A DNA stretch of 6,322 nucleotides from an uncultured Ruminococcus sp. (lineage in GTDB: Bacteria > Bacillota > Clostridia > Oscillospirales > Ruminococcaceae), in the NCBI GenBank assembly GCA_947174085.1, contig CAMWHN010000131.1, forward strand, positions 1-6,322, in the 5' to 3' direction. The notes beneath the pieces were generated by a model. The model saw only the letters and a program-made list of their open reading frames with translations, was not told the origin of the DNA and ran no database searches. Positions 1 through 5,953 of the stretch are shown piece after piece; position 1 is the stretch's first letter, and each line of letters opens with the position of its first letter. The position numbers were made by a program, and so were the translations under genes.

Positions 1-37
1 TTATTAAAAAGAACAGTAAAAATTTATATTTGTTCAT
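1..37 (-). CDS. N-terminal fragment of an unidentified, probably exported or membrane protein (runs off the window)
   Basis: An ATG at 37-35 on the minus strand opens a frame that stays open to the window edge and reads MNKYKFLLFFLI. A ribosome binding site (TAGGAG, 45-50) lies seven bases upstream of the ATG. A short basic start followed by an unbroken hydrophobic run looks like the beginning of a signal peptide or first membrane helix. Only 12 residues are visible, so no family can be named. The gene lies downstream of the tRNA-Leu terminator, so it probably has its own promoter in the roughly 60 bases between that terminator and the ATG. That stretch also contains a tandem direct repeat. 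Confidence 0.5.
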   Translation of the reverse strand, partial: MNKYKFLLFFLI

Positions 38-66
38 AAAAAAGCTCCTACTTGTTTTTATGGTAT

Positions 67-86
67 ATGACCAAACAATGACCAAA
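67..86. repeat. Tandem direct repeat ATGACCAAA x2, 11-bp period
   Basis: Two perfect copies of the 9-mer ATGACCAAA lie at 67-75 and 78-86, two bases apart, so their period is 11 bp, about one helical turn. They sit 30 to 50 bp upstream of the partial minus-strand gene that starts at 37. The repeat is seen directly. A role as an operator for that gene is inference from its position and helical spacing. Confidence 0.45.
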
Positions 87-99
87 ACGGTTTTTACAC

Positions 100-146
100 A
101 AAAAATCATCTCCGCAAACCCCTATTCTACGGGCTTTGCGGAGATG
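100..146 (-). terminator. Rho-independent terminator of tRNA-Leu
   Basis: On the minus strand a 12-bp perfect stem (CATCTCCGCAAA, 146-135, pairing with 118-107) is extended by a further CCC/GGG pairing inside. It is followed after one A by six Ts (105-100). It begins eight bases beyond the tRNA 3' end, as expected for a single-gene tRNA transcription unit. Confidence 0.9.
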
Positions 147-153
147 AAAACAG

Positions 154-237
154 TGCCGCTGACCGGACTTGAACCGGTACGGATTTTACTCCGAGGGATT
201 TTAAGTCCCTTGTGTCTGCCTATTCCACCACAGCGGC
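154..237 (-). tRNA. tRNA-Leu, anticodon UAA
   Basis: This is a class II tRNA of 84 nt without an encoded CCA. The acceptor stem is GCCGCTG (237-231) paired with CAGCGGC (161-155), with discriminator A at 154. The anticodon stem AGGGA/TCCCT encloses the loop CTTAAAA, giving anticodon TAA (203-201), which reads UUA and UUG. A long variable arm with stem CGGA/TCCG identifies the leucine/serine/tyrosine class. The T arm is ACCGG-TTCAAGT-CCGGT. The bases after the discriminator are CTG, so CCA must be added after transcription. It stands alone between its own promoter and terminator. UUA is the leucine codon used most in the neighbouring genes, so this isoacceptor should be in heavy demand. Confidence 0.97.
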
Positions 238-255
238 TTATTTATTACAGTATTT

Positions 256-284
256 ATTTTATCACAAAATAACAAATTTGTCAA
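256..284 (-). promoter_or_regulatory. Promoter of tRNA-Leu
   Basis: On the minus strand TTGACA (284-279) is followed by exactly 17 bp and then TAAAAT (261-256), with a TG extension directly before the -10 box. Initiation about seven bases past the -10 box would give a leader of roughly 12 nt before the tRNA 5' end at 237. Confidence 0.85.
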
Positions 285-372
285 TAAGATTTATCGTAAA
301 AAATAATGTTAAATTTTGTTTAAAATTTATGCAATATGCTGAAATTTAAATTTTTTCAAAAATATTGTCATG

Positions 373-412
373 TTTTATGCTTGAAAAGTGTTTTATTAAC
401 AGGAGCATAAAA
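373..412. repeat. 9-bp inverted repeat upstream of the operon promoter
   Basis: TTTTATGCT (373-381) and AGCATAAAA (404-412) are perfect inverted copies separated by 22 bp, with G-T pairs possible at both ends. The element ends 31 bp before the -35 box of the operon promoter and lies between two divergent transcription units. It could be a regulator binding site with two half sites. It is a poor terminator candidate because the stem is A+T-rich and the loop is long. Confidence 0.4.
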
Positions 413-435
413 TTAAGATTCAGTTAAGATTTCAG
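413..435 (+). promoter_or_regulatory. Candidate activator site: tandem 11-bp direct repeat next to the -35 box
   Basis: TTAAGATTCAG (413-423) is followed immediately by TTAAGATTTCAG (424-435), giving two TTAAGA hexamers 11 bp apart. The second ends eight bases before the TTGACA box at 444. Direct repeats one helical turn apart beside a -35 box are the usual layout for OmpR/PhoB-family response regulators. In Bacillus the PhoP boxes are TTAACA-like hexamers with spacers of about 5 bp. A further TTAACA lies at 396-401, but 17 bp away and out of register. The repeat is seen; the regulator class is inference. Confidence 0.45.
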
Positions 436-443
436 AAATGCTA

Positions 444-472
444 TTGACAAATGTATCTGCCTGTGCTATCAT
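444..472 (+). promoter_or_regulatory. Promoter of the permease/adaptor operon
   Basis: TTGACA (444-449) is separated by exactly 17 bp from TATCAT (467-472), and a TG at 464-465 gives an extended -10. Initiation near 479 would leave a leader of about 37 nt before the TTG start at 516. It faces away from the tRNA-Leu promoter and is the only good plus-strand promoter seen upstream of the four genes. Confidence 0.85.
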
Positions 473-503
473 AAATAGTACAGTCAGAAAAAATTTTATT
501 ATG

Positions 504-510
504 AGGTGAT
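504..510 (+). promoter_or_regulatory. Ribosome binding site that fixes the TTG start of the first permease gene
   Basis: AGGTGAT at 504-510 lies five bases before the TTG at 516. The ATG at 501 runs straight into a stop (ATG AGG TGA), so TTG is the start the site supports. Confidence 0.75.
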
Positions 511-515
511 GTCAT

Positions 516-1388
516 TTGAAAGTTCGTAAAAAAATAATAAAATCTTTAAGCCAATGGGGTTGGCTATTGCCTAGCTTGATAGGAGTACTAATATTTTTTA
601 TTATTCCGTTTTGTGTTGTCATGTATTATTCTGTATTGGATAATCTAGCTTTTTCAAATTTTGTAGGATTAGAAAATTTTAGTAAATTATTCAAAAATGA
701 CGCATTTCTTCGAGCTTCAAAAAATACAGCGATATTTTCTGTAATCGCTGTGCCATTATCTGTGATATTATCATTGGCAATGGCATTTGGCTTGAATGCG
801 AAAATTCCTTGTAAAAGCTGGATTAAATCTTGTTTTCTATGTCCCTTAATGGTACCAATTGCCTCTGTTGTGCTAGTATGGCAAGTTATTTTCCATTATC
901 ATGGAACGTTAAATCAAATTACTGGATTATTTGGTGCAGAGCCGATTGACTGGTTAAAATCCAATTGGTCATATTTTGTTTTAACAGTCATGTTTCTTTG
1001 GAAAACATTAGGCTATAATATGATATTATTCATGTCAGCAATTGCCGGAATCCCCACAGATATTCTTGAAGTCGCAGAATTAGAGGGCGCAGGAGAATTT
1101 TATAAATTCCTGCATATTAAATTAAGATATTTATCACCGACAATTTTATTTGTGACAATTTTGTCTATTATTAGCTCGTTTAAAATGTTCCGTGAAGTGT
1201 ATTTATTAACGGGGGCATATCCGCATGAAAGCATGTATTTATTGCAACATTTCATGAATAATACATTTCAGTCAACAGACTATCAGAAATTATCCAGTGC
1301 GGCAGTATTGCTTTCTATTGTCATGATAATAATTATAGGCATTTTGTATTTAATAGAACGTAAATACGGAGAGGACGTGGAAGAATGA
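516..1388 (+). CDS. Carbohydrate-type ABC importer permease, MalF/UgpA class
   Basis: Inner-membrane subunit of a binding-protein-dependent ABC importer (BPD_transp_1 fold, COG1175-like); it would form half of the membrane channel with the next gene product. The 290 residues are typical for the class. About six hydrophobic helices are visible, near residues 15-37, 71-93, 105-125, 153-175, 205-225 and 262-281. The cytoplasmic EAA loop that docks on the ATPase spans about 185-208: E185, A187, G191 and I201 fit the consensus, but the usual proline after the I-x-L step is Arg204. The gene starts with TTG and overlaps the next gene by ATGA. The substrate cannot be read from the sequence; sugars, sugar alcohols and glycerol-3-phosphate are all known for the family. 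No binding protein precedes it, unlike most such operons. Confidence 0.9.
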   Translation: MKVRKKIIKSLSQWGWLLPSLIGVLIFFIIPFCVVMYYSVLDNLAFSNFVGLENFSKLFKNDAFLRASKNTAIFSVIAVPLSVILSLAMAFGLNAKIPCKSWIKSCFLCPLMVPIASVVLVWQVIFHYHGTLNQITGLFGAEPIDWLKSNWSYFVLTVMFLWKTLGYNMILFMSAIAGIPTDILEVAELEGAGEFYKFLHIKLRYLSPTILFVTILSIISSFKMFREVYLLTGAYPHESMYLLQHFMNNTFQSTDYQKLSSAAVLLSIVMIIIIGILYLIERKYGEDVEE

Positions 1389-2275
1389 GCAATAAAATAA
1401 AAAAGCATTTTATCACAGGGCTATTATTTCTAATTGCTTTTCTATCTGCAATATTATTTATTTTGCCGACAGTGCTGACGATTACAAATTCTTTTATGAC
1501 AGAAAAAGAAATTAATACAAATTATGGTGCAATGATAGAAAACGCAACGGCTGATAAAAAAACTTATATTTCAGAAAATTTAAATTTAAAATTCATTCCG
1601 GATTCTGTGAGCATTCAGCAATACTTATCTGTATTGTTCAAAAGTCCAGATTATTTATTAAAATTCTGGAATTCTGTCATACTTGTTGTGCCGATTACTA
1701 TATTTCAAGTATTATTAGCAAGTATTACAGCTTATGGCTTTTCGAGATACAGGGGAAAAATTCGAGAAATTATATTTTTTGTTTATATTATTCTCATGTT
1801 AATGCCATATCAAGTAACACTTGTGCCGAATCGGCTGGTTTCGGAATTTCTGGGAATTTTAGGTACAAGATGGGCAATTATTTTGCCAGCAGTATTCTCG
1901 CCGTTTAGTGTGTATTTATTAACAAAAGTCATGCGAAGAATCCCGAATGCCTATTTTGAAGCCGCAAGACTGGACGGCGCAGGAGAATTTCAGATTTTTT
2001 TATATATCTGCTTGCCATTGTGCAGAAGTGCTATGTTATCTGTCGGATTACTAGTATTTATTGACTATTGGAACATGGTAGAACAGCCTTTAATTTTACT
2101 AGGAAACGAAGACCAATATCCATTGTCTGTATTTTTATCAGAAATTAATACGGGAGATGTTGGGCTTGCATTTGCAGTCGCAGTTGTCTATATGATTCCG
2201 GCGTTGCTATTATTTTTATATGGCGAAGAATATCTTGTTGAGGGTATTACTTATTCTGGCGGTGTAAAAGGCTAA
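1385..2275 (+). CDS. Carbohydrate-type ABC importer permease, MalG/UgpE class
   Basis: Second membrane subunit of the putative importer (COG0395-like, BPD_transp_1), 296 residues. The EAA loop at 192-211 matches the consensus fully: EAA, then Gly198, then I208-x-L210-P211. Hydrophobic helices lie near 12-33, 95-115, 127-147, 160-180, 214-230 and 262-280. The external segment between the first two helices (about 35-92) is polar and fairly long, a MalG-like trait. The start codon overlaps the stop of the previous gene (ATGA), preceded by a GGAGAGG site at 1368-1374, so the two subunits are probably translated in coupled fashion at equal levels. Neither an ATP-binding subunit nor a solute-binding protein is encoded nearby, so it may rely on a shared MsmK/MsmX-type ATPase, which is known for Gram-positive sugar importers. 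Confidence 0.92.
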   Translation: MSNKIKKHFITGLLFLIAFLSAILFILPTVLTITNSFMTEKEINTNYGAMIENATADKKTYISENLNLKFIPDSVSIQQYLSVLFKSPDYLLKFWNSVILVVPITIFQVLLASITAYGFSRYRGKIREIIFFVYIILMLMPYQVTLVPNRLVSEFLGILGTRWAIILPAVFSPFSVYLLTKVMRRIPNAYFEAARLDGAGEFQIFLYICLPLCRSAMLSVGLLVFIDYWNMVEQPLILLGNEDQYPLSVFLSEINTGDVGLAFAVAVVYMIPALLLFLYGEEYLVEGITYSGGVKG

Positions 2276-2298
2276 TTATTATCTGGAGGTTTTAGTTT

Positions 2299-4290
2299 AT
2301 GGAAGAACAAACAAAAAGCGCAAAACGCAGAGAAAAAATCAAAACTATTTTAATTATTTTTTTAATTATATTATTATTACTAACATTTTTTTCAAGTACA
2401 ATTTTAAATCATAGTTTGCCTACAGTTTCTGCACAGTATGCAAGCTATGGCGTGATTACTGAAAAAATTAGAGGGACAGGCATTGTGACAGCAAATCAAA
2501 ATTACGATGTGAAAGCAGACAGTAAACGTGTTGTTACTTCTGTTTCTGTTAAAGTCGGAGATGAAGTAAAAGCTGGAGATAAATTATTTGTGTTAGATGC
2601 GGCTGAAAATCAGGAAGAAATTAAACTTGCAGAAAGTGCGTTACAAGAAGCAGAGCTTGCTTATCAAAAAGCATTATTAACAGCTGTGCCGGATTATGCG
2701 GCACAAGACCAAGAAATTATAAATGCAAGAGCAGATTTGCAAACGGCAATTCAAAAATTAAATAATGCTAAGAATCAAAATTCTAATAGTTCTAGTATTT
2801 CCAGTTCTGCTTATCAGCAAGCCAATGCGCAATTAAAAGAAATTTCTAATAGAATAGAGCAGTTGAATAGCTATTTACTAGCCGTTTCTTCTGGGGAATT
2901 AGACAGTGTTCCGACACAATACTTAGCGGAATTACAAACAGCAAAAAATAATTTACAAACAGCTAATAAAAAATTAGAATCTGCGCAAGCAAATTTAGAA
3001 TCTAAAGATATTCTTGTTTCTTCGCAAGAACAACAACAAGTTGTAGTTTCTTTAGAACGTGAAGCAGAAAAAGCACAGATTGCTTATCTAAGAGCTAAAA
3101 CAGATTACGAAACTGCAAAAGAATCTGGTGTAATTAATTCCATACCGTCTGAAAATTTAAATAATACTAGTGATGATGATAATTATAATATGCCTGTGAT
3201 GTCTTTAACAGATTTACAACGTGCAATGGAAGATGCAGAACAAACGATGCGTTATGCAAACGAAGATGTAGAAAATGCAAAAAAAACATTAGAATCTATT
3301 AAAACACAAGAATTAGAATTACAAAATGCAAAAGATGCTGTTACACAAGCGACTACTGAACAGGAACAAGCACAATCGGCTTATCAATCAGCGACTTCTG
3401 GTGTAAATGCTTTGATACAAGCAGATTTAAATTCCGCAAATTCTGAATTACAATCTGCACAGTCTGTAATTACTGCTTATGAAATGCAGGAATCTCAAAC
3501 TGACGGCTCTGATATTACGAGTTTACAAGAAGCAGTTTCTCAACAAGAACGTAATTTACAGACTTTAATTTTAGAGCTTGCGGAAAAAAAACAAGAAGAC
3601 GATTTATCTCAAAAAGTAAATGAATTAGAATTAAAAAGCCAACAAAACGCAATTGAACAGCAAAAAGAAAAGCTTGAAAAATTAAAAAAAGATACTGGAA
3701 CACAGGTAATTACTAGCAAAAATGATGGCATTATTAGCAATATTGCTTGTGTTGCAGGTGATACTGTTATGGAAGGTGACACGCTTGCTAATCTGAGTTT
3801 AACAAATTCTGGTTATACGGCACAATTTTCTATTACGGCAGAACAGGCTAGAAAACTTCGTACAGGTGTAAACGCTGAAATTATGAATCAATATCATAGT
3901 GATATTACTGCCAAATTAACAGCAATTAAACCTGATACGGAAAACGGCAAAAGCGATAACAGATTATTAATTTTTGATATTACAGGCAGTGATGTTAATA
4001 CTGGACAGTCGCTTGCGCTTTCGATTGCTTGCTCCAGTGAAAATTATGACTGCGTTGTACCGACTAGTGCTATTATGGAAGATAATGACGGAAAATTTGT
4101 TTTAATTATGAAAGCTAAAAATACGCCTTTAGGCAATCGCTATTATGCAAGCCGTTGTGATGTAACAGTCCTTGCACATGATGAAGTAAATAGTGCTGTA
4201 CAGGGTGATGTGAACAGCTCCGATTTTGTGATTACTAATTCTGAAAAGCCTTTAACAGCCGGTACACAAGTTCGTATGGAGGAAAATTAA
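2299..4290 (+). CDS. HlyD/MacA-type membrane-anchored adaptor protein with a very long coiled coil
   Basis: A 663-residue extracytoplasmic adaptor anchored by one N-terminal helix (about 15-34). Domains in order: first half of a biotinyl-lipoyl fold (about 66-100, with the VGDEVKAGD turn), long predicted coiled coil (about 102-465, rich in Ala, Gln, Glu and Lys), second lipoyl half (about 470-502, with AGDTVMEGD), beta-barrel region (about 505-575), and a membrane-proximal domain with the typical VPTSAI motif (587-592). MacA-like adaptors are usually around 400 residues, so the coiled-coil insert is greatly enlarged. Polar, Ser/Asn-rich breaks near 160-170 and 275-300 suggest more than one helical hairpin. 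Family members join an ABC or RND pump to exit components; in a monoderm the partner is normally a MacB-type permease, which fits the next gene. The GGAGG site (2285-2289) lies nine bases before the ATG. Confidence 0.9.
   Translation: MEEQTKSAKRREKIKTILIIFLIILLLLTFFSSTILNHSLPTVSAQYASYGVITEKIRGTGIVTANQNYDVKADSKRVVTSVSVKVGDEVKAGDKLFVLDAAENQEEIKLAESALQEAELAYQKALLTAVPDYAAQDQEIINARADLQTAIQKLNNAKNQNSNSSSISSSAYQQANAQLKEISNRIEQLNSYLLAVSSGELDSVPTQYLAELQTAKNNLQTANKKLESAQANLESKDILVSSQEQQQVVVSLEREAEKAQIAYLRAKTDYETAKESGVINSIPSENLNNTSDDDNYNMPVMSLTDLQRAMEDAEQTMRYANEDVENAKKTLESIKTQELELQNAKDAVTQATTEQEQAQSAYQSATSGVNALIQADLNSANSELQSAQSVITAYEMQESQTDGSDITSLQEAVSQQERNLQTLILELAEKKQEDDLSQKVNELELKSQQNAIEQQKEKLEKLKKDTGTQVITSKNDGIISNIACVAGDTVMEGDTLANLSLTNSGYTAQFSITAEQARKLRTGVNAEIMNQYHSDITAKLTAIKPDTENGKSDNRLLIFDITGSDVNTGQSLALSIACSSENYDCVVPTSAIMEDNDGKFVLIMKAKNTPLGNRYYASRCDVTVLAHDEVNSAVQGDVNSSDFVITNSEKPLTAGTQVRMEEN
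4278..4282 (+). promoter_or_regulatory. Ribosome binding site that fixes the GTG start of the MacB-like gene
   Basis: GGAGG lies inside the last codons of the adaptor gene, ten bases before GTG at 4293. The overlapping TTG at 4291 is followed directly by TGA, so GTG is the only usable start at this site. Confidence 0.75.
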
Positions 4291-4292
4291 TT

Positions 4293-5345
4293 GTGAAAAA
4301 AAAATTACAGAAACGGCAGATTTTTAGATTTTTTAGTGCTTTGCTCTGTCTGGTTCTGGTATTAGTATTGACTTGTGTTAGTAATATGCTTTCTGGTTTA
4401 TTATACAGTCAACAAGCTGGTGAACGTTGGCAGGGAGATTCTGATACAAGATTTGCGCAAATCAGTGTATTTTTCAGACAAGATTCAGATTTTACGATTA
4501 ATCATATCGACAGTTTACATGAAAGTATTGAGAGTTATTTAACTTCTGCGTCATTAGAAGCTAGCTCTGATTCTGCTAGACTTTGGTATGATTGCTATAG
4601 CACACAAGGCGGTCAGATTTCTATTACAGGCACTCGTAAAAATTCTGCAAAAGCTCTTGTCACAGCAGTTGGAGGAGATTTTTTTACCATGCACACACCC
4701 GAACTTGCAGACGGTAGTTATTTTCAAGATTCTGATATTATGCAAGATAGAGTTGTTATAGATACGACACTTGCATGGCAATTATTTGGTTCTTCTCAAG
4801 TTGCTGGCATGGAGCTGAAAATAAATCAAAAAACTTGCTTGATTTCCGGTGTGATTAAACCAGAAACAGATTATGCATCTAAAACAGCTTATGGTGATAC
4901 GCCTAGAATTTATATGTCCTATGTATTATATCAAGAATTAAATATATTAGATTCTAATATACAGATAGATTGTTATGAATCGGTATTGCCGAATCCTGTA
5001 AAAAATTTTGCGAAGAATACTATTTCTGAAACAATGGATTTTGCAACTAATATGACTATTTTGCAAAATACAGGAAGATATTCGCTTTCTGGACGGTTTG
5101 AAAATTTAAAACATATTCGCAATCTTGTTGTTGCAGAAACGGTTACTTATCCGTATTGGGAAAATTCTGCAAGAATTATTTGCTTTGATACGGCTATGCT
5201 ATTATTTTTAATGATTTTATTTTTAATTTATCCTGTGATATATTTTATCTGGCTTTGCTGGAAAGGCTATTGCTTTATTGATAAAACTATCTGGCAAAAA
5301 CGTCAGGCTTATAAAAACCGTTATCGTTCGCAGATACAATCTTAA
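4293..5345 (+). CDS. Short MacB-like permease: one N-terminal helix, MacB_PCD-like external domain, one C-terminal helix
   Basis: A 350-residue membrane protein. A basic N-terminus and a helix at about 13-37 are followed by a large external domain (about 50-265). This resembles the periplasmic core domain of MacB/FtsX-type permeases: GGDFF (127-131), L-x-DGSYF (138-144), VVIDTTLAWQLFG (154-166), then an ISGVIK strand (185-189). A second helix lies at about 296-322, before a short basic cytoplasmic tail. Full MacB-type permeases have four helices; here the last two are missing, and the reading frame ends cleanly before a terminator with no frameshift seen. No nucleotide-binding domain is present. 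It starts with GTG two bases after the adaptor stop, so the two are very probably partners. It could be a dedicated scaffold or half-permease rather than a decayed gene. A permease role is inferred from the domain; activity is not shown. Confidence 0.75.
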   Translation: MKKKLQKRQIFRFFSALLCLVLVLVLTCVSNMLSGLLYSQQAGERWQGDSDTRFAQISVFFRQDSDFTINHIDSLHESIESYLTSASLEASSDSARLWYDCYSTQGGQISITGTRKNSAKALVTAVGGDFFTMHTPELADGSYFQDSDIMQDRVVIDTTLAWQLFGSSQVAGMELKINQKTCLISGVIKPETDYASKTAYGDTPRIYMSYVLYQELNILDSNIQIDCYESVLPNPVKNFAKNTISETMDFATNMTILQNTGRYSLSGRFENLKHIRNLVVAETVTYPYWENSARIICFDTAMLLFLMILFLIYPVIYFIWLCWKGYCFIDKTIWQKRQAYKNRYRSQIQS

Positions 5346-5409
5346 CAAATATTATTTTTCGTGCTATGATGAAGTTTTGCATTTTCCAAAATATTATAAT
5401 AAAAAAATT

Positions 5410-5442
5410 CAGCTCCCTGCTTTTTAGCAAGGAGCTGTTTTT
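5410..5442. terminator. Bidirectional terminator between converging transcription units
   Basis: CAGCTCC (5410-5416) pairs with GGAGCTG (5431-5437), continued after one C-A mismatch by TGCT/AGCA around a TTTT loop. Five Ts follow on the plus strand (5438-5442). On the minus strand the stem is followed by AA and seven Ts (5407-5401). It lies 64 bp after the MacB-like gene and 13 bp past the end of the zinc-ribbon gene, so it can end both transcripts. Confidence 0.92.
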
Positions 5443-5455
5443 AATTATGTTTAAA

Positions 5456-5881
5456 TTATTCTTCTGAATCTGTATCTACAACAACAGCCTCTACAGGTTC
5501 GACTAATCTTGCACCGCAATAAGGGCAGAATTTTTGATGTTCTGTTACATATTTTTTGCAGTTTGGACAAGCAGATGCATTATCTAAATTGCTTAAATCT
5601 GCTTTTGCAATTGCAATCTGCGCTTTTAAATCTGCAATTTCTGCCAAGAAATTTGAAAATTCTGGCAAGCTTTTACTGCCATAAACTTCTTCATATTTCT
5701 TGCCAATTGCACAATAAGTTTCATCTAATTTGGCTTCTGTACGGCGAATTGTATTCTGCAATTTTACTTTTTCAGCCATTTTCTTTGAGCTGTCCACTGC
5801 ATTTTTTGTCAGTTTCCCAGCAGAATCTTTTACGTCAGAGCCTAATTTTGTAATTTTTTCTTTCCAATCTTCCATAGACAT
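5456..5881 (-). CDS. Coiled-coil protein with a C-terminal zinc ribbon
   Basis: A 141-residue soluble protein when started at the ATG at 5881. Its N-terminal part (about 1-90) is charged and helical, rich in Lys, Glu, Asp and Ala, and looks like an amphipathic or coiled-coil segment with no membrane helix. A zinc-ribbon motif follows, CPNC-x10-CPYC (about 105-122), with four cysteines placed to bind one zinc ion, then an acidic tail ending in DTDSEE. Zinc-ribbon proteins of this layout are common in Clostridia and mostly uncharacterised; no function can be assigned. An ATG eight codons upstream (5905) is rejected because the GGAGG site would fall inside the coding region. The gene has its own strong promoter and converges on the operon. 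Confidence 0.85.
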   Translation of the reverse strand: MSMEDWKEKITKLGSDVKDSAGKLTKNAVDSSKKMAEKVKLQNTIRRTEAKLDETYCAIGKKYEEVYGSKSLPEFSNFLAEIADLKAQIAIAKADLSNLDNASACPNCKKYVTEHQKFCPYCGARLVEPVEAVVVDTDSEE

Positions 5882-5891
5882 AACAAAAAAA

Positions 5892-5896
5892 CCTCC
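5892..5896 (-). promoter_or_regulatory. Ribosome binding site that decides the start of the zinc-ribbon gene
   Basis: GGAGG on the minus strand lies ten bases before the ATG at 5881. The later ATG at 5875 would be 16 bases away, and the earlier one at 5905 lies upstream of the site, so 5881 is preferred. Confidence 0.75.
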
Positions 5897-5924
5897 TAAT
5901 TTCATAAATTACTAGAATACTACA

Positions 5925-5953
5925 AGTTTATCATAATTCTAAAAATTTGTCAA
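5925..5953 (-). promoter_or_regulatory. Promoter of the zinc-ribbon gene
   Basis: On the minus strand TTGACA (5953-5948) and TAAACT (5930-5925) are exactly 17 bp apart, with a TG extension before the -10 box. The -35 box overlaps the TGA stop (5952-5950) of the upstream small gene. Initiation near 5918 gives a leader of roughly 37 nt. No terminator lies between the two genes, so read-through from upstream may add to this promoter. Confidence 0.85.

Noticed and set aside
100..237. tRNA-Leu as an integration site of a mobile element
   Set aside because: No integrase, no duplicated tRNA 3' end and no insertion-sequence ends are visible; the repeat beyond the tRNA is explained by the terminator hairpin.
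30..272. Plus-strand 80-codon open frame across the left intergenic region
   Set aside because: It lies opposite the tRNA-Leu gene, its terminator and its promoter, and has no ribosome binding site.
3515..3703. Minus-strand open frame inside the adaptor gene
   Set aside because: It is a shadow of the repetitive coiled-coil codons on the other strand, with no start signals.
2299..4290. Repetitive A-rich stretches in the adaptor gene as DNA repeats or a CRISPR-like array
   Set aside because: The repetition comes from Ala/Gln/Glu/Lys coiled-coil codons, with no regular unit or spacers at DNA level.
4554..4781. Minus-strand open frame inside the MacB-like gene
   Set aside because: It is opposite a well-supported coding domain and has no ribosome binding site or promoter.
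5377..5400. TTGCAT followed by a perfect TATAAT on the plus strand
   Set aside because: The spacing is only 12 bp, too short for a sigma-A-type promoter.
5882..5905. Longer start (ATG at 5905) for the zinc-ribbon gene
   Set aside because: The GGAGG site would then be coding sequence, and the eight added residues are simply its translation.
5509..5915. Two plus-strand open frames opposite the zinc-ribbon gene
   Set aside because: The minus-strand frame carries a four-cysteine zinc ribbon, a promoter and a GGAGG site; the plus-strand frames have none of these.
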